From contig NZ_LR134201.1 of NCBI RefSeq assembly GCF_900635955.1, positions 1,860,001-1,924,000 of the forward strand: 64,000 nucleotides of DNA, in the 5' to 3' direction. The stretch is from Cedecea lapagei (GTDB lineage Bacteria > Pseudomonadota > Gammaproteobacteria > Enterobacterales > Enterobacteriaceae). The notes beneath the pieces were generated by a model. It was not told the DNA's origin. It searched no databases and saw only the letters and a program-made list of their open reading frames with translations. Shown here piece by piece: positions 47,132-55,506 of the stretch; the stretch's first letter is position 1, and each line of letters opens with the position of its first letter. The position numbers and the translations under genes are program-made.

Positions 47132-49565
47132 ATGACCGAACTGAACCTGAATTTACTTAGCCCACGCATCAAGGCGCATAAAGAGGCGCTGATACATATC
47201 GTTAAACCCCCGGTCTGTACCGAACGCGCCCCGCCATTACACCAGCGTTTACCAGCAGCACCAGGACAAACCGCTGCCGGTTCGCCGTGCAATGGCGTTG
47301 GCCCATCACCTGGCCGAACGCACTATCTGGATTAAACACGATGAACTTATCGTCGGTAACCAGGCGAGCCACGTACGGGGAGCGCCCTTCTTTCCTGAGT
47401 ACACCGTCGGCTGGATTGAGAGCGAGATAGACGAACTTGGCGATCGTCCCGGTGCCGGATTCTCAATTTCTGAGGCGGATAAAGCCGTCATGCATGAAAT
47501 TTGCCCGTGGTGGCGAGGCCAGACGGTACAGGATCGCTGCTACGGCATGTTTACCGACGAGCAAAAAGCGCTTCTGGCTACCGGGATCATAAAAGCCGAA
47601 GGCAACATGACTTCGGGCGACGCTCATCTGGCGGTTAACTTCCCGCTGTTGCTGAGGCTGGGGATTAGCGGCCTGCGCGACAAGGTCGCCGAGCGCCGCG
47701 GGCGACTGCAGCTTACGGATTGGGAGGATCTGCATAAAGAGCAGTTCCTGAAGGCTATCGATATGACCTTTGCCGCCCTGAGCGATCATATCCTGCGCTA
47801 TGCGCAGCTGGCGAAAAAAATGGCTGCGGAAGAGACGCGAGAGGCGCGCCGCGAAGAATTGCTGACGATCGCCGATAACTGCGAACATATTGCAAACCAT
47901 CCGCCGGTAACGTTCTGGCAGGCGTTACAGCTGGGCTACTTTATTCAACTAGTGCTGCAGATTGAGTCCAACGGCCACTCCGTTTCCTTCGGCCGGCTGG
48001 ATCAATACCTCTATCCGTGGTACCGCCGGGACGTTGAGCTCCAGCAAACGATCGGCCGGGAACAGGCGATTGAGCTGCTGCAAAGCTGTTGGCTGAAGTT
48101 GCTCGAGGTGAATAAGATTCGCTCCGGCTCGCACTCTAAAGCCTCTGCAGGTAGCCCGCTGTACCAGAACGTCACCATCGGCGGGCAAACTCTGGTCAAC
48201 GGCGTGCCGGTAGATGCCGTTAACCCACTCTCCTATGCCATTCTTGAGTCCTGCGGTCGTTTGCGGTCAACGCAGCCGAACCTCAGCGTTCGCTATCACG
48301 CAGGCATGAGCAACGACTTCCTCGACGCTTGCGTTCAGGTGATTCGCTGCGGGTTCGGGATGCCGGCATTTAATAACGATGAAATTGTTATCGACGAATT
48401 CATTAAGATCGGCGTCAGCCGCGAAGATGCTTATGACTATGCGGCCATCGGCTGTATTGAAACCGCCGTCGGGGGAAAATGGGGCTACCGCTGCACCGGC
48501 ATGAGCTTTATTAACTTTGCCCGCGTCATGCTCGCCAGCCTCGAACATGGCCGTGATGCCACCAGCGGCAAGGTATTTCTTCCGCAGCAAAAAGCGCTTT
48601 CCGCAGGTAACTTCACCTCGTTTGACGAGGTGCTGGAGGCCTGGGATCGGCAAATTCGCTACTACACGCAGAAATCAATTGAGATCGAGTGTGTTGTCGA
48701 CACGGTTCTGGAAGAAAACGCCCACGACATTCTCTGTTCCGCGCTGGTGGACGACTGCATTGAACGAGGCAGAAGCATTAAGCAAGGCGGAGCAAAATAT
48801 GACTGGGTTTCAGGGCTTCAGGTGGGTATTGCTAACCTCGGCAATAGCCTCTCTGCGGTGCGCAAGCTGGTCTTTGACCAGGGCATTATCGGCCAACAAC
48901 AGCTGGCGGATGCGCTGGCCAACGACTTTGCAGATCTGAGCGGCGAACAGCTTCGCCAGCGGTTAATCAATGGCGCACCAAAGTATGGCAATGACGATGA
49001 TGAAGTGGATATGCTGCTGGCGCGCGCTTACCAGACCTATATCGACGAACTGAAGCAGTACCACAACACGCGCTTTGGCCGCGGCCCGATTGGCGGGACT
49101 TACTACGCGGGAACATCTTCTATCTCAGCTAATGTGCCGTTTGGGGCAGCAACGATGGCGACTCCTGATGGCCGCAGGGCCAAAACGCCGCTGGCAGAAG
49201 GGGCGAGCCCGGCCTCAGGCACCGACCACCTTGGCCCAACGGCGGTAATCAGTTCCGTAGGCAAGCTGCCAACCCATAAAATACTCGGCGGCGTTTTACT
49301 TAACCAAAAGCTCAACCCTTCCACGCTGGATAATCCGCGCGATCGCGAAAAATTAATGTTTATGCTGCGCACCTTCTTCGAGGCGCATAAGGGCTGGCAC
49401 GTTCAGTACAACATTGTTTCCCGTGAAACCCTGCTTGAGGCAAAACAAAACCCTGACAAATATCGTGATCTAGTGGTCAGGGTAGCAGGATACTCGGCCT
49501 TCTTTACTGCCTTATCTCCGGACGCTCAGGATGATATTATAGCCCGCACGGAACATACTCTTTGA
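47132..49565 (+). pseudogene. pflF: pflF, glycyl radical enzyme (YbiW), single-base frameshift
   Basis: Pyruvate-formate-lyase-like radical enzyme, oxygen sensitive, activated by PflE. An extra C in the four-C run at 47229-47232 splits it: the first 33 codons are in one frame and the rest (from about 47233) in another. Corrected length is 810 residues, exactly E. coli YbiW. Thiyl cysteine in AAIGCIETAV and radical glycine in RVAGYSAFF. A single Cys followed by Ile-Glu, rather than the Cys-Cys of true PFL, points to a dehydratase or eliminase; substrate unknown. Confidence 0.92.
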
Positions 49566-49570
49566 CGAGA

Positions 49571-49593
49571 AGGCGGCGGTTAACCCGCCGCCT
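49571..49593 (+). terminator. GC-rich hairpin between pflF and yciT
   Basis: 9-bp stem AGGCGGCGG / CCGCCGCCT with TTAAC loop. No T-run follows, so it may attenuate or stabilise rather than fully terminate; yciT begins 15 bases later. Confidence 0.6.
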
Positions 49594-49607
49594 GACTACT
49601 GGCTGAC

Positions 49608-50366
49608 ATGAACTCAAGACAACAAATTATTCTGCAGATGGTTATCGATCAGGGGCGGGTTAGCGTCGCCTCTCTGGCGAAAACAACCGGCGTTTCAGAA
49701 GTGACCATTCGGCAGGATTTAAACCTGCTGGAAAAAAAGAATTACCTGCGACGCACCCATGGTTTCGCCGTGCCGCTGGATAGCGATGACGTTGAAACCC
49801 GAATGATGAACAACTACACCCTCAAGCTGCAGCTTGCGCACCATGCTGCGTCGCTGGTGAGCGACGGGGAAACCGTGTTTATCGAGAACGGTAGCAGCAA
49901 CGCGCTTCTCGCACGCACGCTGGCGGAGCAGAAAAAAATCACGCTGATCACCGTCAGCAGCTACATCGCCCATCTGCTGAAGGATACCGACTGCGAAGTG
50001 ATTCTGGTCGGTGGTATCTATCAGAAGAAGAGCGAAAGTATGGTCGGCCCGCTCACCCGCCAGTTCATCCAGCAGCTGCATTTCAGTAAGGCCTTTATCG
50101 GCATCGACGGCTTCCTGCCGGAAACCGGCTTTACCGGACGAGATATGCTACGCACCGACGTGGTGAACTCCGTGCTGGAGAAAGGCAGTGAGGCGATTGT
50201 GCTTACGGACAGCAGCAAATTTGGCAGCGTGCATCCCTATACGCTAGGGCCAATTTCACGCTTCAGCCGCGTAATCACCGACGCGGCGCTGAGTCAGGAA
50301 ACCCTTGAGCAGCTTAAAGCGGCCAATCTTCAGGTGGATATCGTCGATCCTTACGCCACGATCTAA
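49608..50366 (+). CDS. yciT: DeoR-type transcriptional regulator YciT
   Basis: 252 residues. N-terminal HTH (VSVASLAKTTGVSEVTIRQD), the DeoR signature RRTHGFAV, and a sugar-phosphate isomerase-like sensor domain (IENGSSNALLARTL, TDSSKFG). Very close to E. coli YciT at its start (MNSRQQ). In E. coli YciT is an orphan regulator next to osmB; here it follows pflF by 42 bases on the same strand, suggesting that it controls the fsaA/pflEF genes and responds to a phosphorylated sugar. This last point is inference. Confidence 0.92.
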   Translation: MNSRQQIILQMVIDQGRVSVASLAKTTGVSEVTIRQDLNLLEKKNYLRRTHGFAVPLDSDDVETRMMNNYTLKLQLAHHAASLVSDGETVFIENGSSNALLARTLAEQKKITLITVSSYIAHLLKDTDCEVILVGGIYQKKSESMVGPLTRQFIQQLHFSKAFIGIDGFLPETGFTGRDMLRTDVVNSVLEKGSEAIVLTDSSKFGSVHPYTLGPISRFSRVITDAALSQETLEQLKAANLQVDIVDPYATI

Positions 50367-50571
50367 GACTCTTTGCCCGTGCTTTGCGCGGGCCTCTTCT
50401 CTCTCAGAATATTCCCACGCTGTAATTAAGAGTTTTTACCTGTGTTAATCATACGGGAAAATTAGAATAGAATTTAGCGATATAACAGGGAGTAATAAAC
50501 ACACCTGCTGTTTTTTGAGCTTATATCGCGACATCGTTTCACGTGCCGTCCGGTAAAGTGGTGAATTGTTA

Positions 50572-50578
50572 CTATACT
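50572..50578 (+). promoter_or_regulatory. Candidate sigma-S-type -10 of osmB
   Basis: CTATACT, with the C before TATACT preferred by RpoS, 44 bases before the osmB start. osmB is RpoS-dependent in E. coli. The interval 50367-50571 shows nothing else I can name. Confidence 0.4.
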
Positions 50579-50621
50579 TACCTGTGACTGGCTTCCGTGA
50601 ATCAATTATTCTGGAGAAAGT

Positions 50622-50843
50622 ATGATGACCTTAAATAACAAAAAAGTGGCCGCTGCAATGCTGGCTATTACCCTCGCAATGTCCTTAAGCGCATGTTCTA
50701 ACTGGTCCAAGCGTGACCGCAACACGGCAATCGGCGCAGGTGCCGGTGCGCTGGGTGGCGCAGTGCTGACCGACGGCAGCACGCTTGGGACGCTTGGCGG
50801 TGCGGCAGTAGGCGGTATTATCGGTCACCAGGTGGGTAAATAA
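50622..50843 (+). CDS. osmB: Osmotically inducible lipoprotein OsmB
   Basis: 73 residues. Lipobox LSACSNW after a signal sequence, so a lipoprotein (Asn-Trp at +2/+3 suggests outer membrane). Glycine-zipper repeats GAGAGALGGAVL and GGAAVGGIIGHQVGK. ATG at 50622 or 50625; GGAGAAAG upstream. Function in envelope stress; RpoS- and Rcs-controlled in E. coli. Confidence 0.95.
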   Translation: MMTLNNKKVAAAMLAITLAMSLSACSNWSKRDRNTAIGAGAGALGGAVLTDGSTLGTLGGAAVGGIIGHQVGK

Positions 50844-50976
50844 GGCAGGATGCCAGCAAAAGCTAACCCGCTTTGACGAATTCATTACGTGTTAATTTTT
50901 CAGGTCTGACTAACAGCAGTTAAAAATAAAAGGCCACGGTATTTACCGTGGCCCATTAATTAATATCTAAAACGGC

Positions 50977-51303
50977 TTAGCCGCCCGCGAGTTTAACCTT
51001 CATCCCTTTTGCTTCCAGTAATGATTTTATCAAATCACGCTTGTCGCCCTGGATTTCGATTACGCCGTCTTTTACCGCTCCGCCACAGCCGCACTTCTTT
51101 TTAAGCTCGGCCGCGATGCCTGCTAGCGTGGCATCATCGGCGTCGATACCGGTAATCAGGCACACGCCCTTCCCCTTGCGCCCGCTGGTTTGCTTCTGGA
51201 TACGAACAATACCGTCGCCTTTTGGGCGCTGTACTTCAACTTTAGGTTCGTCAATGCGGCCGGTTTCGGTGGAATAGACCAGGCGGCTATTGTTATCTTT
51301 CAT
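50977..51303 (-). CDS. yciH: SUI1/eIF1-like translation factor YciH
   Basis: 108 residues, the E. coli length, with an SUI1 domain: RKGKGVCLITGID and KKKCGCGGAVKDG. Proposed to affect start-codon fidelity. ATG overlaps the pyrF stop (TGATG). Confidence 0.95.
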   Translation of the reverse strand: MKDNNSRLVYSTETGRIDEPKVEVQRPKGDGIVRIQKQTSGRKGKGVCLITGIDADDATLAGIAAELKKKCGCGGAVKDGVIEIQGDKRDLIKSLLEAKGMKVKLAGG

Positions 51304-52040
51304 CACGCCTCCTGCGTCAGCGACGCACGGATATCACGCAGCGTTTTCGCCGGATCGGCAGATTGGGTAATTGGACGCCCGATCACCATAAAATCTACGC
51401 CCGCCTGCTGCGCCTGCTGCGGCGTCATTATGCGGCGCTGGTCGCCGGCCTCGCTACCGACGGGACGAATTCCTGGCGTCACCAGCTTAAATTCGCTGCC
51501 TAACACTGTTTTAAAACGCACGGCTTCCTGCGCCGAGCAGACCACGCCATCGAGACCACACTCTTTTGTCAGGGTAGCCAGACGCTCGGCATAATCCGCC
51601 GGGCTGGCGTTAATGCCCAAATCAGCCAGATCGCTGGCCTCCATGCTGGTGAGCACGGTAACAGCAATCAGCAGGGGCGCCTCTTTTCCGAACGGCGACA
51701 GCGCTTCTTTTGCAGCCCGCATCATACGTGCGCCGCCGGTTGCATGAACGTTGACCATCCAAACGCCCATTTCTGCCGCAGCGGCAACGGCACGCGCGGT
51801 AGTGTTAGGGATATCGTGGAATTTCAAATCGAGGAAAACGTCAAAACCACGCTGATGTAAATCCCCTACGAGCTGCGGCCCAAACAGCGTGAACATCTCT
51901 TTGCCCACCTTAAGGCGGCAGTCGCGGGGATCGATGCGGTCAACAAAAGCCAGCGCGCTATCGCGATTATCGTAATCAAGTGCGACGACAATCGGTGATT
52001 CAGTGGCAACACGGGAGGAGGATGACGCAGTTGAATTCAT
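51303..52040 (-). CDS. pyrF: Orotidine 5'-phosphate decarboxylase
   Basis: Last step of UMP synthesis. 245 residues from ATG 52040 (MNSTASSS), the E. coli length; an in-frame start 13 codons upstream is not supported. Catalytic Asp-Lys-Asp in FLDLKFHDIPN and phosphate-binding GIRPVG and VIGRPI. Followed by yciH with one-base overlap; 197 bases separate it from lapB. Confidence 0.97.
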   Translation of the reverse strand: MNSTASSSSRVATESPIVVALDYDNRDSALAFVDRIDPRDCRLKVGKEMFTLFGPQLVGDLHQRGFDVFLDLKFHDIPNTTARAVAAAAEMGVWMVNVHATGGARMMRAAKEALSPFGKEAPLLIAVTVLTSMEASDLADLGINASPADYAERLATLTKECGLDGVVCSAQEAVRFKTVLGSEFKLVTPGIRPVGSEAGDQRRIMTPQQAQQAGVDFMVIGRPITQSADPAKTLRDIRASLTQEA

Positions 52041-52237
52041 GGCAAAACCTTCTGACTGTTGGGCACCAGCGCGGCGCAAAAAAGTTAAACGGCTGCATTC
52101 TACTCGTCAGCCCTGCAAATATACAGCCGCGATTGCGCCCTGCTAAGCGATAGTTGCACGGCGGTCAGGTGAGGTCATGATGCAATATCATAAGTATGTT
52201 GTAACTAAAGTGCAGACTTTTTAAAAAAGAAGACGGG

Positions 52238-53407
52238 CTACTGCCCGTCCAGCCCGCGTATAGGTTTCACCGTTGACCATGCGCGGCATGAAGGGCAATG
52301 CCAGTACATGGTGTAGGCGGTAAAACCACATTTTTGACAGCGATAGCGCGGCTTAGTGCGGATTTGCTCCCCGACCATGTCACGCAAGACCATCAGGCTC
52401 TCTTTCGCGCGCCCCTCTTCCGCTTCATGCAGGTGATAATCCATCAGACGATGAAACACGCGCATGGTCGGATGACGCTGAAGCTGGCGGTTGATGTACA
52501 GCTGGGCCGTTTCGGCGCCTTCCCGCTGCTCGAGAATACTGGCCAGCATGAGCTCTGCCACCGCACCGGTGTTCTCTTCCACACAGCGTTTGAGAAACGC
52601 TTCCCACTCATCGGGCTTATCGAGCTGCTGATAACAGACCTGCAGCATTTCAAGCGTTTCGCTGACCAGCTCGCTATCCTGCTCAATCACGCGCTTGAGG
52701 GAGTCGACCGCTTTGGCATACTCGCCCTTCTCCATCAAAATGCGGCCCATCATGATGGACACCCTGGCACAGTTTCTGTCTGCCGCAGCGCCCTTCTTCA
52801 GCAGCGACATAGCTTTGTCTGAATCATCACTGCCGATATTTTGCAACGCGAGCTCACAGTAAAAGTGAGCGATTTCCACACGCTGTTTATCTTTGCCAAG
52901 CTTGACCAGCCTTTCGGCAACGTCGATGGCCTTCTGCCAGTCGCTGGTCGCCTGATGAATTTGCAGCAGCTGTTGAAGCGCGCTAATGCGGAAATCAGTC
53001 TCGTCTATCAGCTGGCTGAACATGTCTTCCGCGCGGTCATAAAGCCCGGCTGCCATGTAGTCTTTTCCCAGTTGCTGAACCGCCAGCAGCCGCTGGTCGT
53101 AGTTCAGCGACGCGCTCTCCATCAGCGACTGGTGAATACGGATGGCGCGGTCAACCTCACCACGCTGGCGGAAGAGGTTACCCAACGTGAGGTGGGCCTC
53201 AACGGTGCCGGTATCCTCTTTAAGCATATCGAGGAACAGATCGACCGCTTTATCCTGCTGGTTGGCCAGCAGGAAGTTTACCCCTGCCACGTAGTCACGG
53301 GAAAGGCGGCTGGCTTCCTGCTGTTTGTCTTGTTGCGCGCTTCTGCGACCCATATACCAGCCATAAGCGGCCGCAACGGGTAACAGGAGAAACAGCAGTT
53401 CCAACAT
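52238..53407 (-). CDS. lapB: Lipopolysaccharide assembly protein LapB
   Basis: Inner-membrane TPR protein that presents LpxC to FtsH and so limits LPS synthesis. 389 residues, the E. coli length. N-terminal anchor LLFLLLPVAAAYGWYMG, about nine TPR repeats (35-340) and a C-terminal rubredoxin-type metal site RCQKCGF...HCPSCRAW. Six bases after lapA. Confidence 0.97.
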   Translation of the reverse strand: MLELLFLLLPVAAAYGWYMGRRSAQQDKQQEASRLSRDYVAGVNFLLANQQDKAVDLFLDMLKEDTGTVEAHLTLGNLFRQRGEVDRAIRIHQSLMESASLNYDQRLLAVQQLGKDYMAAGLYDRAEDMFSQLIDETDFRISALQQLLQIHQATSDWQKAIDVAERLVKLGKDKQRVEIAHFYCELALQNIGSDDSDKAMSLLKKGAAADRNCARVSIMMGRILMEKGEYAKAVDSLKRVIEQDSELVSETLEMLQVCYQQLDKPDEWEAFLKRCVEENTGAVAELMLASILEQREGAETAQLYINRQLQRHPTMRVFHRLMDYHLHEAEEGRAKESLMVLRDMVGEQIRTKPRYRCQKCGFTAYTMYWHCPSCRAWSTVKPIRGLDGQ

Positions 53408-53413
53408 AGAGGG

Positions 53414-53719
53414 TTATTCCTTCACAGCCGGCACAACGGGTGCCGGAATATCAGCGGCGGGGGTGACCTGCTGCTCAAGACGTTTGATTTTTCGCTCGGC
53501 TCGGGCCAGGGAAACGCGCACACGAAGCCAGAAAAGACCGCAAATCAGCCATCCAATGATGAACCCAGCGGCAAACAGCGTCGCCAGGAGAGTAGACACC
53601 CGATACTCACCCTGCGCAAGCAGGTAGTTAAAGTTCACCACCTGATCGTTTTGTGCTCCCAATGTGACAGAAACCACGAAGATGGCGAGTACCAGTAAGA
53701 AAATGAATAAATATTTCAC
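53414..53719 (-). CDS. lapA: Lipopolysaccharide assembly protein LapA
   Basis: 101 residues with two transmembrane helices (FIFLLVLAIFVVSVTLGA and LLATLFAAGFIIGWLICGLF) and a coiled tail. Co-transcribed with lapB, with which it interacts. Confidence 0.95.
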   Translation of the reverse strand: MKYLFIFLLVLAIFVVSVTLGAQNDQVVNFNYLLAQGEYRVSTLLATLFAAGFIIGWLICGLFWLRVRVSLARAERKIKRLEQQVTPAADIPAPVVPAVKE

Positions 53720-53858
53720 ATTACATCCCGTTATGTGGTCACAGATGACTCTGTCAGGCTAAAAATGAATCCCGGAGAGATAAATTACCATTTCAGGCTA
53801 AACCGGGGAATCCAAAACCACCTCCAGTTCGTAAGAAATGGGGGTAAAAGTACTATTC

Positions 53859-54623
53859 TCAAGCTTTTTCGCTTCGTTCGGTTATTTCCTGGTCTTCTTC
53901 GGCCGCTGGCGTCAGCGGACCGCACCATCGTTGAGCAAGCCAGGTAGCAAGAATGACTAACAGCGCTGAGATGACCGTGGCTACGGCTAAGTCACGCGGC
54001 CAGTGCATCCCCAGAAGCAACCGGCTGCCCATCACGCCGGTAGCCCAGATCAAAAGCACCGCCAGCGTAAGGGTTCGCCTGCGTGGCCAAAGCAATCCCA
54101 CGCCCAGAAGTGCCCAGCTGGCAGCAAACATGGTATGGCCAGAAGGAAAAGCAAAGCCGGTTTCGAACTGCCAGTGTTGACGCAGCCAGGCCGGAATTTC
54201 CTGCTGTCCCTCCAGCTGAGCTTTTACCAGCTCGGCGCGCTGCGTACGCTTTAAATTGTAGAACTCGTCGGTGGTAATATGGTGAGTTTTTTCAAGCCAC
54301 ACCACAAACGGCCGGGGTTCCTGCACTTTATTTTTAATAGCGGATTTAATGCCCTGACCGAGAAGGATAGCCGCCGCAAGGATAGCAAATAACATCAGCG
54401 CAGGTTTAAGCCGATAGCGCAGGCACCACAGAAACCAGGCAAAGAGGAGAACATGGGTAATGATGCCCCAGGGTTGAGTCACCGTTTCAGTAACCCAATA
54501 AAGCAGTTTTAATACACTTTCATTGCCGCCTGGCGCCCATTGCCAGCCGCTAAACCAGACGCTTAACGGCATGATTAACAGGAGAAGTGCACCCACTGCG
54601 ATGCGTTTTGCTATTGCCTGCAT
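53859..54623 (-). CDS. pgpB: Phosphatidylglycerophosphatase B / undecaprenyl-PP phosphatase
   Basis: PAP2-family membrane phosphatase acting on PGP, PA and C55-PP. 254 residues from ATG 54623 (MQAIAKRIAV) behind AGGTG. Six helices; catalytic motifs KNKVQEPRPF, FPSGHTMF and SRLLLGMHWPRD. Divergent from ribA, with about 200 bases between. Confidence 0.95.
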   Translation of the reverse strand: MQAIAKRIAVGALLLLIMPLSVWFSGWQWAPGGNESVLKLLYWVTETVTQPWGIITHVLLFAWFLWCLRYRLKPALMLFAILAAAILLGQGIKSAIKNKVQEPRPFVVWLEKTHHITTDEFYNLKRTQRAELVKAQLEGQQEIPAWLRQHWQFETGFAFPSGHTMFAASWALLGVGLLWPRRRTLTLAVLLIWATGVMGSRLLLGMHWPRDLAVATVISALLVILATWLAQRWCGPLTPAAEEDQEITERSEKA

Positions 54624-54830
54624 GAACACCTCATGATAATGAAAGTTATTAAAGAATAACCGAAAATTGCCAGAGATGGCTAAAACGCATTGGGGTAATT
54701 GGCAAAAATGGCTTTTTAACCTGCCGATGAAGCGAAGTACCGCGCGTTATGGCAAAATATCAGACATTAACGTACAGGCCAGACTTCTGGCAGACACCCC
54801 CGGTGTCAAAATAAGTACCTGGAGAATCAC

Positions 54831-55421
54831 ATGCAGCTTAAACGTGTGGCAGAAGCCAAACTGCCAACCCCATGGGGCGATTTCCTGATGGTGGGTTTTG
54901 AAGAAGTGGCAACCGGGCAGGATCATGTTGCCCTTGTTTACGGTGATATTGGCGGGGATGATGCCGTTCTCGCGCGCGTTCACTCCGAGTGCTTAACCGG
55001 TGACGCCCTGTTCAGCCTGCGCTGTGACTGCGGCTTTCAGCTTGAAGCGGCACTGACTCAGATCGCCGAGCAGGGTCGCGGCGTTTTGCTTTATCATCGC
55101 CAGGAAGGTCGTAATATCGGCCTGTTGAATAAAATTCGCGCTTACGCCCTGCAGGACAAAGGCTACGATACGGTAGAGGCTAACCATCAGCTCGGCTTTG
55201 CTGCCGATGAGCGTGACTTTACGCTGTGCGCCGACATGTTCAAACTGCTGGGCGTCGACGCCGTGCGTTTGCTGACCAACAACCCGAAAAAGGTCGAAAT
55301 CCTCACCGAAGCCGGGATTAATATCGTGGAGCGCGTGCCGCTTATCGTTGGCCGTAACCCGAAGAATGCCCACTACCTCGATACCAAAGCGGCCAAAATG
55401 GGCCATCTGCTTTCCGAGTAA
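54831..55421 (+). CDS. ribA: GTP cyclohydrolase II
   Basis: First committed step of riboflavin synthesis. 196 residues, E. coli length. Zinc cysteines in HSECLTGD and RCDCGFQ; YHRQEGRNIGL GTP-binding loop; catalytic region VRLLTNNP. ATG 54831 after TACCTGGAGAAT. Convergent with acnA. Confidence 0.97.
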   Translation: MQLKRVAEAKLPTPWGDFLMVGFEEVATGQDHVALVYGDIGGDDAVLARVHSECLTGDALFSLRCDCGFQLEAALTQIAEQGRGVLLYHRQEGRNIGLLNKIRAYALQDKGYDTVEANHQLGFAADERDFTLCADMFKLLGVDAVRLLTNNPKKVEILTEAGINIVERVPLIVGRNPKNAHYLDTKAAKMGHLLSE

Positions 55422-55440
55422 TTAGTTCCTGCCATAAAAA

Positions 55441-55484
55441 ACTGCACCTTACTCAGCTGGGTAGCCAACTTTTGGGGTGCAGTC
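55441..55484. terminator. Inverted repeat between ribA and acnA, terminator in the acnA direction
   Basis: ACTGCACC at 55441 and GGTGCAGT at 55477. On the minus strand the stem is followed by TTTTTTA, so it can terminate acnA. The sequence TGGACTGCACCCCAAAAGTTGG at one side is reminiscent of the ends of IS150-group insertion sequences. Confidence 0.6.
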
Positions 55485-55506
55485 CATTCTGAGACTTTAT
55501 AGCCTC

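Noticed and set aside
47132..47335. Separate 67-residue protein between pflE and pflF
   Set aside because: Its first half is the start of PflF; the frame is shifted by one extra C.
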